Assembly (NCBI GenBank): GCA_018715495.1
Contig: DVLO01000046.1
Coordinates: 1-40,442 of the forward strand
Source: Candidatus Limihabitans stercoravium
Lineage (GTDB): Bacteria; Bacillota; Clostridia; Christensenellales; CAG-314
Length of the DNA stretch: 40,442 bases
Direction: 5' to 3'
In this document: piece after piece, positions 34,456-40,442 of the stretch
How positions within the stretch are numbered: the stretch's first letter is position 1
Layout: every line of letters starts with the position of its first letter
Notes under the pieces: model-generated
What the model was told of the DNA's origin: nothing
Databases searched by the model: none
The model's input: only the letters and a program-made list of their open reading frames with translations
Translations under genes and position numbers: made by a program

Positions 34456-35475
34456 ATGACTTTTGACAACAAACGAAGACTTGCATTGGTAGCGCTTTCA
34501 CTAACTGTAATTTTTTGGGGCGCAGGATTTGTAATTACTGACATTTGTTTAAAATGCGGTGCAGATCCGGGATTGATAAACTCCATCAGGTTTGTAACCG
34601 CAGCAGTCTGTGTCGGAATTATTTTCCACAAGCAGATAAAACCTGATAAAAAATCCATGAAAAATGGCTGCATTGGCGGTTTTTTCCTGTTTTTGGGATT
34701 TTTATTTCAACTGATGGGATTGAAGTACACCACCGCAGCAAGCAACGGTTTTTTCACAGCTTCATATGTACTGTTTGTTCCGTTTTTGCATTGGGCATTT
34801 GAAAAGATACGTCCCACAAAAACTGTACTTGCAGGCATCTTGATAGCAGTAATTGGATTCTTTGTTCTCAATTTCGGTTCCCCATCAGACGTCGATTCTA
34901 TCGGCAAGGAAAACATTCCGTTGGGAAACCTGCTTACAATTGTAGGTGCTGTGTTTCTTGCAATTCACATTGTGTGGTCGGATTACTCTTTAAAAAGATC
35001 TGACAGCATGACCATCACCTGGATACAACTTGCAACGACGGCAACGCTGTTCGTAACTTACTTCTTTATTGCGGAATTTTCAAAGATTACTCCAACCAGT
35101 ATTGACTGGAAAGGTCTTGCACTCCCGGTAGCATTCGTCGCAGTTTTTGGTACAGCATTTGCCTACCCGTCACAGTTACTTTCGCAGAAATGTCTTTCTC
35201 CTGCGGAAACATCTCTGATACTGTCCACGGAATCAGTCGTCGGCGGTATTGTATCGGTACTGGCAGGCCGTGACGTCCTGTCATGGAGCCTTGTAATAGG
35301 CGGCATACTTGTCACACTGGCAATTGCCCTTGTTGAAGTGGTACCGGTAATTAGACGTAAAAGGAAGAACAACAACGCTTCGGCACGCCAGGAAGTTAGT
35401 GATGGTAAATGTGAAAACAAACAACAATCCGATCAATACTCATCGGGCGAAAGTTGTGAAAGCGCACACCACTGA
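34456..35475 (+). CDS. EamA/DMT-family transporter
   Basis: 339 residues with ten predicted helices in two EamA halves: first from about 10 (ALSLTVIFWGAGFVITD), second from about 155 (GNLLTIVGAVFLAIHIVWSD), with a hydrophilic tail of about 35 residues after the last helix. These proteins export metabolites or drugs; substrate unknown. ATG at 34456 with AGAGGT 7 bases before; the frame is open upstream through the attenuator. Regulation by leader attenuation is likely. Confidence 0.9.
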   Translation: MTFDNKRRLALVALSLTVIFWGAGFVITDICLKCGADPGLINSIRFVTAAVCVGIIFHKQIKPDKKSMKNGCIGGFFLFLGFLFQLMGLKYTTAASNGFFTASYVLFVPFLHWAFEKIRPTKTVLAGILIAVIGFFVLNFGSPSDVDSIGKENIPLGNLLTIVGAVFLAIHIVWSDYSLKRSDSMTITWIQLATTATLFVTYFFIAEFSKITPTSIDWKGLALPVAFVAVFGTAFAYPSQLLSQKCLSPAETSLILSTESVVGGIVSVLAGRDVLSWSLVIGGILVTLAIALVEVVPVIRRKRKNNNASARQEVSDGKCENKQQSDQYSSGESCESAHH

Positions 35476-35514
35476 AACATCTGATTTTTTTTTACAAAAT
35501 CTTTAAATAATTTA

Positions 35515-35543
35515 TTGACAAATCCGTAAAGCAGTGCTATTAT
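35515..35543 (+). promoter_or_regulatory. Promoter of tRNA-Asn
   Basis: TTGACA, 17 bases, TATTAT. Confidence 0.75.
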
Positions 35544-35576
35544 ATTCAAGTACCGTTGATACGGAACAATCAATAT

Positions 35577-35652
35577 TCCTCAATAGCTCAGTCGGTAGAG
35601 CATGCGGCTGTTAACCGCAGGGTCGTTGGTTCGAGTCCAACTTGGGGAGCCA
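35577..35652 (+). tRNA. tRNA-Asn (anticodon GTT)
   Basis: 76 bases with encoded CCA. Acceptor TCCTCAA/TTGGGGA, anticodon stem TGCGG/CCGCA with loop CTGTTAA, T-arm GTTGG-TTCGAGT-CCAAC, discriminator G as in Asn tRNAs. Confidence 0.96.
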
Positions 35653-35847
35653 CAAAGACAATGATTTCGGTCATTGTCTTTTTTTACATTACGGGGACTC
35701 AAACCAACGACAAGTCGTTGGTGACGCTCGCATTTACCCGAATTTCGACTGCTAATTTTATCGTGCTCGCTATGCCGTCACTTCGTTCCTTACGAGTCCA
35801 ATCTTTTAGAGCCACAAAGACAATGATTTCGGTCATTGTCTTTTTTT
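35632..35847 (+). repeat. Decayed duplication of the tRNA-Asn 3' end and terminator
   Basis: The 39 bases from the tRNA GAGCCA end through the terminator T-run (35647-35685) recur perfectly at 35809-35847; the T-arm piece CGAGTCCAA recurs at 35793-35801. Between them lies an inverted T-arm copy (GGGGACTCAAACCAACGAC, 35693-35711) followed by GTCGTTGGT (35714-35722) and about 70 bases of unrelated sequence. This looks like a second tRNA copy broken by an insertion or an old integration scar. Confidence 0.7.
35654..35685 (+). terminator. Terminator of tRNA-Asn
   Basis: AAAGACAATGA pairs with TCATTGTCTTT around TTTCGG, then T-run. A second identical copy lies 162 bases downstream. Confidence 0.85.
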
Positions 35848-36154
35848 CGTGTTAAGACTAAAGAACGGATATTGTAGCACTTAGCTGTGCGTCGAAGCGT
35901 TTGGACACGAAGAAACCTCAACAATTCAAATCAACAGAGATAATTTTAAAGGGACATTGAGAGCCGTTCTCAATGTCCCTTTTATGATGAAATCAATTTT
36001 ATTAAAAAAATACCTGATTTAGCCTTTTAACACAAGTTTCGAAAATCATTCCAAAAGTTTGTCAGTTTTATCCATCTTCATTTAGAGTTGCAATCTTAAA
36101 ATCACACTAGCGCTCTGCACGATCACAATTCACCCTGCCTATCAGATGCACTAC
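35848..36154. other. Intergenic region with an orphan terminator, no gene
   Basis: Apart from a perfect 15-bp hairpin (35948-35983) I see no open frame with a ribosome site. The hairpin has no evident gene to its left, so a small transcript or a lost gene may have ended here. Confidence 0.4.
35948..35983. terminator. Strong bidirectional terminator hairpin
   Basis: AAAGGGACATTGAGA pairs with TCTCAATGTCCCTTT around GCCGT, with TTTT after it and AAAATT before it. Confidence 0.75.
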
Positions 36155-36496
36155 TCACTCTCTGTTTTTATCGCCCCATTCACACATTTGGTCAAGAATG
36201 TGCATCAATGATTTGCCACGTTCTGACAAGCTGTATTCAACCTTAGGTGGTATCTGGGGATATTCTTTACGAATTATCAATTTGTCAGCTTCCAGTTCCT
36301 TCAACGATTGGCTCAATGTCTTAAAGGAAATGCCGTTGATGTATCTCTTTAATTCATTGTATCTGACAATGTTAAACTCTTTTAATGCATAAAGAATCGT
36401 CATCTTGTATTTTCCGCTTATCAACGACAAGGTATAGCTAAACCCTGTATCGCACAGTTTTTCCTGAGAAATGCACCTCAATTGTTTTTCTTCCAT
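36155..36496 (-). CDS. HxlR-family transcriptional regulator
   Basis: 113 residues, single winged-helix HxlR domain: a Cys near the N-terminus (RCISQEKLCDTGFSYTLSLI), GKYKMTILYALKEFNIVRYN, the recognition segment GISFKTLSQSLKELEADKLI and YSLSERGKSL. HxlR proteins typically sense electrophiles or redox stress and repress a divergent gene; the divergent gene here is a flavoprotein reductase. A palindrome lies between the two. Weak SD (TAGG). Confidence 0.9.
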   Translation of the reverse strand: MEEKQLRCISQEKLCDTGFSYTLSLISGKYKMTILYALKEFNIVRYNELKRYINGISFKTLSQSLKELEADKLIIRKEYPQIPPKVEYSLSERGKSLMHILDQMCEWGDKNRE

Positions 36497-36524
36497 ATGT
36501 TCAACCTACACTCTACTTTTTGTT

Positions 36525-36549
36525 AGTATCGCACTTTTTTGTGCGTACT
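36525..36549. promoter_or_regulatory. Possible HxlR operator
   Basis: Imperfect inverted repeat AGTATCGCAC-TTTTTT-GTGCGTACT immediately before the -35 box of the flavoprotein gene. Confidence 0.5.
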
Positions 36550-36576
36550 TGACAAAATAATTATATATGATAGCAT
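36549..36576 (+). promoter_or_regulatory. Promoter of the flavoprotein gene
   Basis: TTGACA with TAGCAT 16 bases later; the -35 box touches the palindrome. Confidence 0.5.
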
Positions 36577-36610
36577 AGAAGCTGTCAATAAATAAAAACG
36601 GAGGCATTTA

Positions 36611-37231
36611 ATGAAAGTTCTACTTATAAATGGCAGTCCCAACCAAAACGGATGTACATACACTGCCCTGAATGAAGTTGCAATGACTTTACAGACAAAT
36701 GGTATTGAAACGGAAATTATAAATATTGGCAAAAAGCCTATTGCAGGATGCATTGCTTGCAGAAAATGCTACATTGAGGGTAAATGCGTATTTGACGATG
36801 CAGTCAATGAAATTTCCGCAAGGCTTGTTGAATTCAACGCAATAATCCTTGGATCGCCGGTATACTACGCTGGACCAACAGGACAGCTCACGGCGTTTCT
36901 GGATCGTCTGTTTTATTCCGCAGGCAAAAAAATGGCCGGCAAACTTGGAGCCAGCGTTGTTTCTTGTCGCAGAGGCGGAGCAACCGCAGCATTTGACAGA
37001 TTGAACAAGTATTTTCTGATATCGAACATGCACATAGTTGGCGCACAATACTGGAATCAAGTTCACGGCAACACTCCCGATGAAGTCAGACATGATAAGG
37101 AAGGACTGCAAACAATGCGTACATTGGGACAAAATATGGCATGGTTATTGAAATGTATCGAAGCAGGTAAGAAGGAAGGGCTGACACTTCCACAATACGA
37201 ATCTGCCATCCGCACTAATTTTATAGACTAG
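36611..37231 (+). CDS. Flavodoxin-fold NAD(P)H reductase, iron-sulfur flavoprotein-like
   Basis: 206 residues. FMN-binding loop LLINGSPNQNGCTYTALNE, then a Cys cluster GCIACRKCYIEGKCVFDD (four Cys, as in iron-sulfur flavoproteins that bind 4Fe-4S), and ILGSPVYYAGPTGQLTAFLDR for the second FMN loop. Likely a two-electron reductase of quinones, nitro compounds or other electrophiles. SD GGAGG, ATG start. Divergent from HxlR, which probably controls it. Confidence 0.9.
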   Translation: MKVLLINGSPNQNGCTYTALNEVAMTLQTNGIETEIINIGKKPIAGCIACRKCYIEGKCVFDDAVNEISARLVEFNAIILGSPVYYAGPTGQLTAFLDRLFYSAGKKMAGKLGASVVSCRRGGATAAFDRLNKYFLISNMHIVGAQYWNQVHGNTPDEVRHDKEGLQTMRTLGQNMAWLLKCIEAGKKEGLTLPQYESAIRTNFID

Positions 37232-37566
37232 AAAGCTGTCGGAAATGAAACTCCGACTGCGTAATTTCACTAACACAAAAGGGGTTGCAGCTCTGATATT
37301 TATTGCAAGCCTTTAATTGTGGAAAAGTAACACTGCCAATTATTCTGAGTTGTAACAACATTCCCCATTGCAGAAATTACCAAATATGTTGCAATTGGAA
37401 TTTCAAGCACGATTGACATTGGGATTATCTGTAAAATCTTGTGATTGCTTTACACTGTAAACGACAGACAGTACAAAATTTAATTGTTTTGTTCTGCTTT
37501 ATGTAAAGCAAATCATCAGCTAGCAAATTTATCAACCAAATACTATAAACTTGGAGGTATTCAATA
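37232..37566. other. Intergenic region, no intact gene
   Basis: 335 bases. A 6-bp hairpin GTCGGA/TCCGAC follows the flavoprotein stop but has no T-run. A short hydrophobic frame of 31 codons near 37345-37440 (with FPIAEITKYVAIGI) reads like the tail of a membrane transporter and could be a gene relic, but it is too short to call. GGAGGTA of the next gene lies at the end. Confidence 0.35.
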
Positions 37567-38139
37567 ATGACTAAAAATTTCGGTGTAAAACCTTACTTGT
37601 TTCCGATGCCGGCATACATGATCGGAACATACAACGAAGATAACAGTGTAGATGTAATGATGATGGCTTGGGGCGGAATTTGTGCTGAAGATATGGTCGC
37701 ACTCAATCTGGAATCAGAACACAAAACAGTGAAAAATCTGAAACTTCGCAAGGCATTTACTCTTGCTGTACCAAGCAAAGATACTATCAAGGAATCTGAT
37801 TTCTTAGGAATTGCAAGTTCGAATAAAATGGCGGATAAATTCGCCAGAACCGGACTGCACGCAGAAAGAAGCAAGCTGGTAGATGCTCCCATTATAACCG
37901 AATACCCACTCACACTTGAATGTGAGGTAATTGAAATGCAGGACCAACCATATGGATTGCGTGTACTTGGCAAGATCATCAATGTTCTTGCCAGCGAAAA
38001 AGTACTGGATGAAAACGGAAAAATAGATGCGGGAAAACTTAATACGTTTGTTTTTGATCAGATGCAGAATCACTACTATTCAATTGGTGAAAAAACAGGT
38101 ACTGCTTGGCATACGGGTGCCGATCTGCTGAAAAAGTAA
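37567..38139 (+). CDS. Flavin reductase family protein (FMN-binding split barrel)
   Basis: 190 residues. The pattern KPYLFPMPAYMIGTYNED, MMMAWGGICAEDMVALNL, RKAFTLAVPSKDTIKESDFL and LECEVIEMQDQPYG is that of DIM6/NTAB flavin reductase-like proteins that bind FMN. Likely reduces flavin or an organic substrate with NAD(P)H; same stress-response style as the upstream flavoprotein, but with a separate 335-base upstream region. ATG with GGAGGT 8 bases before. Confidence 0.92.
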   Translation: MTKNFGVKPYLFPMPAYMIGTYNEDNSVDVMMMAWGGICAEDMVALNLESEHKTVKNLKLRKAFTLAVPSKDTIKESDFLGIASSNKMADKFARTGLHAERSKLVDAPIITEYPLTLECEVIEMQDQPYGLRVLGKIINVLASEKVLDENGKIDAGKLNTFVFDQMQNHYYSIGEKTGTAWHTGADLLKK

Positions 38140-38173
38140 TTGCGGCACTTGTTCGGATTATAACTCACACTAC

Positions 38174-38205
38174 AGGACAATGACTGGGCTCATTGTCCTT
38201 TTTTT
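38174..38205 (+). terminator. Terminator of the flavin reductase gene
   Basis: AGGACAATGA pairs with TCATTGTCCT around CTGGGC, then seven T. Confidence 0.85.
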
Positions 38206-38397
38206 ATAATGTAAAATACGACTGCACCTTGTTTTACAACAAGTTGAACAAAGTTGTGATATAATTTAATTTCACACAATGTCAGACGATTCATTGCCAC
38301 AAAACCGATTACTGTGATCACAATTGATAGCTTTATAGCACTAAAATAAAAACAGCGATAAATGTTTTCAGACAAAAATCAATTACAAAATTCACTC

Positions 38398-38426
38398 TTG
38401 ACTTTTGATTTCCATTTATATATAAT
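38398..38426 (+). promoter_or_regulatory. Promoter of the AraC-family gene
   Basis: TTGACT, 17 bases, TATAAT; CAGGAGGA ribosome site follows at about 38446. Confidence 0.75.
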
Positions 38427-38456
38427 TTAATTGTAGCTTATTTTCAGGAGGATTTT

Positions 38457-39986
38457 ATGCACACCATTTATATTCTTATTGAAAATAAAAATGAAAGGCT
38501 TGATATAGTAAATCCATTGTTATCTATTTCATCGACATCAACAATTACATGCCTAGATTGCAGCAATGCATCGGTATTAAAGATAACAGAAAACAGACCT
38601 AGTCTTGTTGTCATTTCGCATAAAAGTTTCAAAGAAATAGAAAAAATAGCAACACGATTGCTCAACTACGATTGTAAAATCCCGTTGGTAGCGGTTACAG
38701 ACGATGTAACCACTGTCAAAACAACGCAAAACATCAGAGCCATAGTCAAACGTCAGGATGTAGGCGAACGACTTACAAAAGTTGTCTCAAACATTCTTTC
38801 CGTTTTTCAGCAAAAAAATGAGTTTTATCACCCATTCGACAATCCGCTGGATATTACCGAAAGTTTTGCGCAACTTTACCAGAACGAAATGGAAAGACGC
38901 AAAAATCTGTCGTTGGACAAACACTACTCTTGCGTGGCTGTAATTGACAGCGACATTGTACAGACCAAGCTGGACCTCAAGCAGTTCAACATGATGCTGG
39001 ACGCTACAGTCAAGCATATTGCGAACTGGAATTTTGACGATTTTCAATGTACTTATCTTGTCAGAAACGAACATGTTGTATTGCTTATACAAAGCGATAA
39101 AGCGCTTGTGAGAGATTTCATTGCAAGAATAGTAACCAATTTGTTGAAAGATTTACAAAATTCACTTCAATCCAACTTTTCAATAGGATTGTCACCTCTA
39201 AATTCCCCTTCTAAGGACTACAAGAAATTGCATGACCTTGCAATTGAATCTTTGGATTTTCGCAGGGTATTGGGAGGCAACCGTGTAATATTCCACGATG
39301 AACTGCCCGACGATAAAATCTGGGTTGTACCGCTGGAACCTGATGCTTTCAAACAGCTTGCAGTTGCACTTCACAACAGTTCTTGCATTGAAATGCACAA
39401 TCTTCTGACTGAACTGCTTGAAGTAGTTTCACAGAAAAGATACCATGCTTGTTGTCATTACATCAGGTTCAACTTGTTTATGTCTATACTGAACGCATGT
39501 GATTCGCCCAACATACTCAGCAAAAACTACCTGCCGCAAAATCAGTTGTTCATACAATTTGTGCGGATAAAGACAAGAGAAGAAACAAATTCATTCATCC
39601 GCATGGTGGCAAATGAAGTTTACAGAGCAAATCAGCAAGTAAAACAAAATTCATTGCACAAAAACTATATGAACATAATACACTACATTGAGCACAACTA
39701 CTCCGACAGCACACTGGATCTCAACAAGTTGTCCAATGCTTTGGGATTGTCCATTTCCTATATTTCGGCGTTGTTGAAAAAGCACGACACAAGTTTCGTA
39801 AAGTATCTCACCGACCTGCGCATTGAACAGGCTAAACTGATGTTGAGAAACAACCAAAGACTGATTACCGACATTTCGGAATCTGTCGGATACAGTGACC
39901 CCTACTACTTCTCACATTGTTTCAAGAAAGCAACGGGGATGTCGCCCCGTGCTTACAAACAAAAGATACTGAGAATAAACAACTAG
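38457..39986 (+). CDS. AraC-family regulator with degenerate receiver-like N-terminus
   Basis: 509 residues. Residues about 1-114 have the strand/helix rhythm of a response-regulator receiver (YILIENKNE, PSLVVISHK, IPLVAVTDD, IVKRQD with Lys98), but the acidic pocket is missing and the phospho-Asp position is Ser54/His55. The middle (about 155-300) resembles a YSIRK/GGDEF-like linker seen in YesN regulators. Residues about 405-502 are a double helix-turn-helix: LDLNKLSNALGLSISYISAL and ITDISESVGYSDPYYFSHCF. Probably a transcription activator not controlled by phosphorylation. No partner kinase is adjacent. Confidence 0.88.
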   Translation: MHTIYILIENKNERLDIVNPLLSISSTSTITCLDCSNASVLKITENRPSLVVISHKSFKEIEKIATRLLNYDCKIPLVAVTDDVTTVKTTQNIRAIVKRQDVGERLTKVVSNILSVFQQKNEFYHPFDNPLDITESFAQLYQNEMERRKNLSLDKHYSCVAVIDSDIVQTKLDLKQFNMMLDATVKHIANWNFDDFQCTYLVRNEHVVLLIQSDKALVRDFIARIVTNLLKDLQNSLQSNFSIGLSPLNSPSKDYKKLHDLAIESLDFRRVLGGNRVIFHDELPDDKIWVVPLEPDAFKQLAVALHNSSCIEMHNLLTELLEVVSQKRYHACCHYIRFNLFMSILNACDSPNILSKNYLPQNQLFIQFVRIKTREETNSFIRMVANEVYRANQQVKQNSLHKNYMNIIHYIEHNYSDSTLDLNKLSNALGLSISYISALLKKHDTSFVKYLTDLRIEQAKLMLRNNQRLITDISESVGYSDPYYFSHCFKKATGMSPRAYKQKILRINN

Positions 39987-40026
39987 CAGTTGTAAAATCA
40001 ATTGCAATAATCAAAACATACAGATG

Positions 40027-40442
40027 AATTGTCAAACTAAGTGCAACACTCAGAAAGAAAATAGTTGAATAAATCTACCGGCTTTTGGTAGTTCAAGACC
40101 TTCTTTGGTCTGGCGTTGATCAACGCCAGATTTTTCTTTAATGTCTTTTCAGATACTCTTGAAAGATCTCTGCCTTTGGGGGTAAAACTCTCTTAGCAAT
40201 CCGTTCAGATTTTCGTTAGTCCCTTTTTGCCATGCACAATACGGATCTGCAAAGTACATACTACAGCTTAATGCTTGTTCTATCTCTCTCCAACAAGCAA
40301 ACTCACTTCCTCTGTCACAGGTTATGCTTTTTACTGCTTCTTGCGGTAATTTGGCTAGTGCCGAGATAACGGCTTTTGCCATGCTCGTTCCGCTTCTGTC
40401 AGGTATCTTTATTGCTATGTAGTATCTGCTCTTTCTTTCCGC
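40027..40442 (-). mobile_element. IS30-family insertion sequence, cut by the window end
   Basis: The transposase C-terminus is followed by a probable terminal repeat (ATTGTCAAACTAAGTGCAAC at about 40029-40048 on the plus strand), as usual for IS30 elements in Clostridia. The element begins about 40 bases after the AraC stop codon; its other end lies outside the window. Confidence 0.7.
40037..40442 (-). pseudogene. IS30-family transposase, C-terminal part, frameshifted
   Basis: Read from the window edge: ...SRYYIAIKIPDRSGTSMA, ITCDRGSEFACWREIEQ (second catalytic Asp), YFADPYCAWQKGTNENLNGL (catalytic Glu in TNENLNG) and REFYP, all typical of IS30 DDE transposases. After FYP the frame hits a stop at 40149. 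Moving one base forward at a run of five C (near 40180-40184) restores the expected continuation KGRDLSRVSEKTLKKNLALI then NARPKKVLNY, ending at 40037. So one extra C breaks the gene; a homopolymer sequencing error is possible. Confidence 0.8.

Larger units (their letters stand above)
38140..38456. other. Intergenic region: terminator and AraC promoter, no gene
   Basis: 317 bases. It begins with the flavin reductase terminator, contains a TATAAT at 38260-38265 without a matching -35 box, and ends with the AraC promoter. No credible open frame. Confidence 0.5.

Noticed and set aside
37345..37440. Relic of a membrane transporter tail
   Set aside because: Only about 31 codons in one frame, no diagnostic motif; could be chance.

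Overview
The window looks like chromosome of a low-GC anaerobic member of the Clostridia (Bacillota). The signs are a DUF4364 gene, a TM1266-type [FeFe]-hydrogenase-system regulator, the dnaG-rpoD-trmK-zinc-ribbon operon, strong Shine-Dalgarno sites, many TTGACA-17-TATAAT promoters, and tRNA genes with encoded CCA. I cannot place it more precisely.

Layout. 1-1300 is a very AT-rich patch with an SRPBCC protein, a DUF3788 protein and a truncated XRE regulator, unlike its surroundings and probably acquired. tRNA-Glu(CTC) follows, then a small membrane protein, and a Mn2+ (yybP-ykoY) riboswitch in front of a cation exchanger whose second half is lost. 3.4-7.1 kb holds an unknown conserved gene, a DUF4364 regulator, tRNA-Leu(AAG) and a MATE exporter. 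7.1-11.8 kb is a leftward operon: DEDDh exonuclease, eukaryotic-type hexokinase, B12-binding radical SAM protein, DUF2344 partner. 11.9-15.0 kb has an ABC exporter divergent from a DUF362/ferredoxin protein. 15.0-17.9 kb is a TM1266 regulator plus NitT/TauT-like ABC importer operon with an attenuator-like leader. upp (18.2 kb) has its own leader peptide and terminator. 18.9-23.0 kb is the dnaG-rpoD-trmK-zinc-ribbon operon. 23.2-25.1 kb is an OmpR-type two-component system. 25.1-25.6 kb is a hairpin-rich noncoding stretch with C-rich loops that looks like a small RNA.

25.6-33.2 kb is a glycogen/maltodextrin operon (malQ, glgB, glgP, GH13 amylase). 33.5-40.0 kb holds a YhhN-like membrane protein, an EamA exporter with a short leader ORF and terminator, tRNA-Asn with decayed repeats of its own 3' end, an HxlR regulator divergent from an iron-sulfur-flavoprotein-like reductase, a flavin reductase, and an AraC regulator with an apparently phosphorylation-dead receiver. 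The window ends in an IS30-family element with a frameshifted transposase.

The most interesting themes are regulatory. Four genes or operons (exchanger, TM1266-ABC, upp, EamA) have an intrinsic terminator-like hairpin between promoter and start codon, and a candidate C-rich antisense-type sRNA lies between the two-component system and the glycogen operon. All functions are inferred from sequence recognition; no searches or folding programs were run.
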